NCBI GenBank assembly: GCA_951799425.1
Contig: OX637404.1
Span: 20,997,545 to 21,061,544 of the forward strand
DNA: 64,000 nucleotides
Reading direction: 5' to 3'
DNA from: Ilex aquifolium
Taxonomy: Eukaryota; Streptophyta; Magnoliopsida; Aquifoliales; Aquifoliaceae
The notes beneath the pieces were generated by a model, which saw only the letters and a program-made list of their open reading frames with translations, did no database searches and was not told the origin of the DNA. Made by a program: the position numbers and the translations under genes. Positions 61,641-64,000 of this stretch are shown in pieces; within the stretch, counting starts at the first letter, position 1, and every line of letters begins with the position of its first letter.

Positions 61641-63379
61641 TTGAAATTTACTTTATAGATTAAGCATGACTCGCTCATACATATACACGTACTACCGGAT
61701 AGTTCCACCAAATTAGTAACTCATTACAATAAATGTGTTTGTTTTACCAATCTTTCGACAAATTACACGACACACACATATATATATATGATTGGGGTGA
61801 GAAATTTAATAATTCAATATTATTAAAAGTTATAAAAGTAAGAGGGAAGGTTTCTCAAGTCCTCTTCCCAAAAAAATTGATTGTGTTATATATATAGTAT
61901 AAATATATATTTATACGTATTCACTATCCTAACGACGGGATTATATTCACCAGCCTAATCAGTCAAACAAAACCTTTCTTAGAGCTCGACTCATTACTAA
62001 AGGAGCTTTAGAATTGAGCTCGAGTTCAATTTGTTTGATGAATAAATGAAGTTGTAAAAACTTTTATCCGAACCGAATCTGAACTATTAAACAAGTAGGT
62101 TCCCTTACTCATCCCCAACTTGTGGAGTGGTTAAATTGAAAAATTACTGTTCGGAGAACATCACCAAAAAAGTATGTGTATCTTTTTGGTGATGGAGGGC
62201 AAGATACCGGAGACAAACAAGTATGATTGCCTATACTATGCAATGTAAATCCCTAGTGTTGCGGCTCTGATCTGGACAATTGTCGGCGTTTAATGCCAAC
62301 AAATCCACACGAGTTTAAAGTTGAACCCTTTGTCTTGGGCCGTTCATGACATGTTGGTTTGCACCATGGCATAACTTAATGCTATCATCCTTATCTTTGC
62401 CACCCCTATGAGTCTACGATTCATAGTTGTTTTTGTTTTTTTTCCTAGCATTGTTGTTATATGCAGCAACAAACCGTGTTGAGTTGTAACGCGAACTCGA
62501 ATATGTCATATTGAATAATAATTGGGTTAGATTAGTGTAAATACGAAATTTATTTTTGATATGATAAAGTCGTTTACTTGGAATGGTAAAAATTGTTTGA
62601 GTTTTTATTTTTCAATCTAGTACTGAATGAATTAGTAAATGATTAAAGTTATTTTTGATTTTGTTTTGCTAGATTGTGGAACGAGTTAATTTTCAATTGC
62701 TGGGGAATATTCAGTGTAATGGATTTGATTAAAGGAAACGAGGATCCTAGTGCTGTGGTTTCAAACATGACATGAAAATGAATATGACACAAACCCGAAA
62801 TAAGACAACTTAAACATAATACGACACAATTCATTGACACCACTCCTACTACATTTTATGCATGCCATCATTCCCACACTTATCATCAACACCATTATGC
62901 AATTGCATATGATAAACTATATTCTTCCCTCAGTACAACACTTTTTTTGGGTAAGTACTTCGGTACAACACTTAACTGAGAGGCATTGCTTAATTTTCAG
63001 TTTTTTACATCTTTGTTTTGCTATTCAAGAATGCTTCCACAACAACAATGTTGTTGCTGATGATGATTATGGCGAGGATGTAAATTGTAATTGCAAAATC
63101 TAGCAACTACTCCCTCAAACAAAAGGAAACAGTGAAAACTAGCAGAAACAAAAGAGATGAGCCAAGTCTCAACTTAGATGTTTGCCCTCCAAAAGGTTCA
63201 GTTAATGGAAAAGAAGCATCATTTATGCAGTAACCAACTAGTACCATCCATCTATTATTAGTGCGACATCTTAAAAGATGAGAGGGGTTAGGGGTTCAAA
63301 ACTCACCTCCAACAAGCAAGCGACCCTGTTTGAAGCTAGCATAAATGCATAATCACCTATCAGGAAAAAGAAAAGGACG
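61641..63379. other. Intergenic, no gene seen
   Basis: The segment 61980-62110 has GAGCTCGAGTTCAAT words resembling hAT family B in decayed form. GGGGTTCAAAACTC near 63290 is B-box-like and may be a SINE fragment. Confidence 0.4.
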
Positions 63380-63620
63380 CTACCATAGTCTGGAGGGCTG
63401 ATTGACTAGCAAAATTGACCAATATTTGTTTGTAAAATCTGAACCTTACTGGTTTCTTGGTGGCAAGAAGTCTGCAATTTTCATGAGGCTCAAGCCGGTT
63501 GAAAGCCAAGAAAGTATTTCTGGTTTCAAGGCAATGGCAATCGGCTCCTGATGTTTTGCACAATCCACATGCAAGTAGGAATTCAGAGAATGGAGTACTG
63601 GCAATCTGAACTTTTCAGTA
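63380..63620 (-). other. Possible exon or gene fragment near the right edge
   Basis: The minus strand reads CKTSGADCHCLETRNTFLAF then NRLEPHENCRLLATKKP, followed by a strong donor-like GTAAGG near 63452. An acceptor-like CAG lies near 63556. Cys/His spacing and codon texture look exonic, but no other exon was found and the family is not recognised. Confidence 0.25.
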
Positions 63621-64000
63621 AGGAACAACAAACATTCATATTGTGTCCCTAAATTAAGATAAGATCTATAAACAAGTGAGTTTGTATAATAGAATTTGGG
63701 TTAGCCAAGGACGGCCCAACACAAATTGGGGCCTAAAGCGAGTCCTGATCATCGATCTAGAAGAATTGGCATCCAGATCAGTCCATCATAGCCATAGAGC
63801 TCTTGTTCAACAGAGAGTCAAAATTGTGTCATAACACTGCCACAAGTTCTGGCTATAAATAACGGTCTTGACTTCATTATGTCTGCATATTGCATTCTCT
63901 TCTTTTTAACGTTTGGTTTGATGTTTTTTTTTCCTCTTGCTGTTATTATGAAATTTTATATGTCCATGAATGCATACTGAACTTCTGTAGATTGATAGCT

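Overview
This window is nuclear DNA from a flowering plant, most likely a eudicot. It is AT-rich, its genes carry many introns with GT..AG borders, and every recognisable protein belongs to a plant-type family. I cannot name the species. Five protein-coding genes are well supported, and they occupy a minority of the 64 kb. The rest is intergenic DNA packed with short non-autonomous transposons, a solo LTR, SINE-like copies, foldback elements and microsatellites.

Genes in order: (1) 7135-10945 (+), a phytochrome-interacting bHLH transcription factor of the UNE10/PIF8 type, six exons, 442 aa. (2) 18014-19618 (-), a protein with the plant calmodulin-binding domain at its C-terminus, intronless CDS, 534 aa. 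(3) 32932-38365 (+), a flavin-containing monooxygenase of the plant GS-OX-like group, seven exons, 458 aa, with a clear TATA box. (4) 40035-43741 (-), a DUF863-family protein, three exons, 951 aa. (5) 59885-60628 (-), a MazG-fold dCTP pyrophosphatase 1-like enzyme, two exons, 126 aa. Splice junctions were read by hand and keep frame across every exon. The genes do not form a pathway; they are independent neighbours. Possible fragments of further genes sit at both window edges (1-234 and 63380-63620, both minus) but are weakly supported.

Transposons: the clearest structure is a three-layer nest at about 3953-6205. A foldback element carries a Helitron (4207-4805) in one arm and a hAT-type element (5416-6036, 8-bp duplication ATCTTAGT) further along. 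The opposite arm of the foldback preserves the empty Helitron site, so the Helitron ends can be placed to the base. A second Helitron copy lies at 22670-23500 with a much longer G-rich triplet tract. Other elements with intact target-site duplications are hAT-type copies at 27480-27745 and 53406-53678 (the latter nested inside a palindromic MITE), a solo LTR at 24506-25111, a Mutator-like MITE at 46134-47311, and a small MITE at 58859-59091. Two related tRNA-derived SINE copies are at 52782-53025 and 26364-26582.

I found no rRNA gene, no intact tRNA gene, no CRISPR array and no operon-like organisation, as expected for plant nuclear DNA. I did not find a convincing new enzymatic or defence system; the novelty here is in the nested mobile elements.
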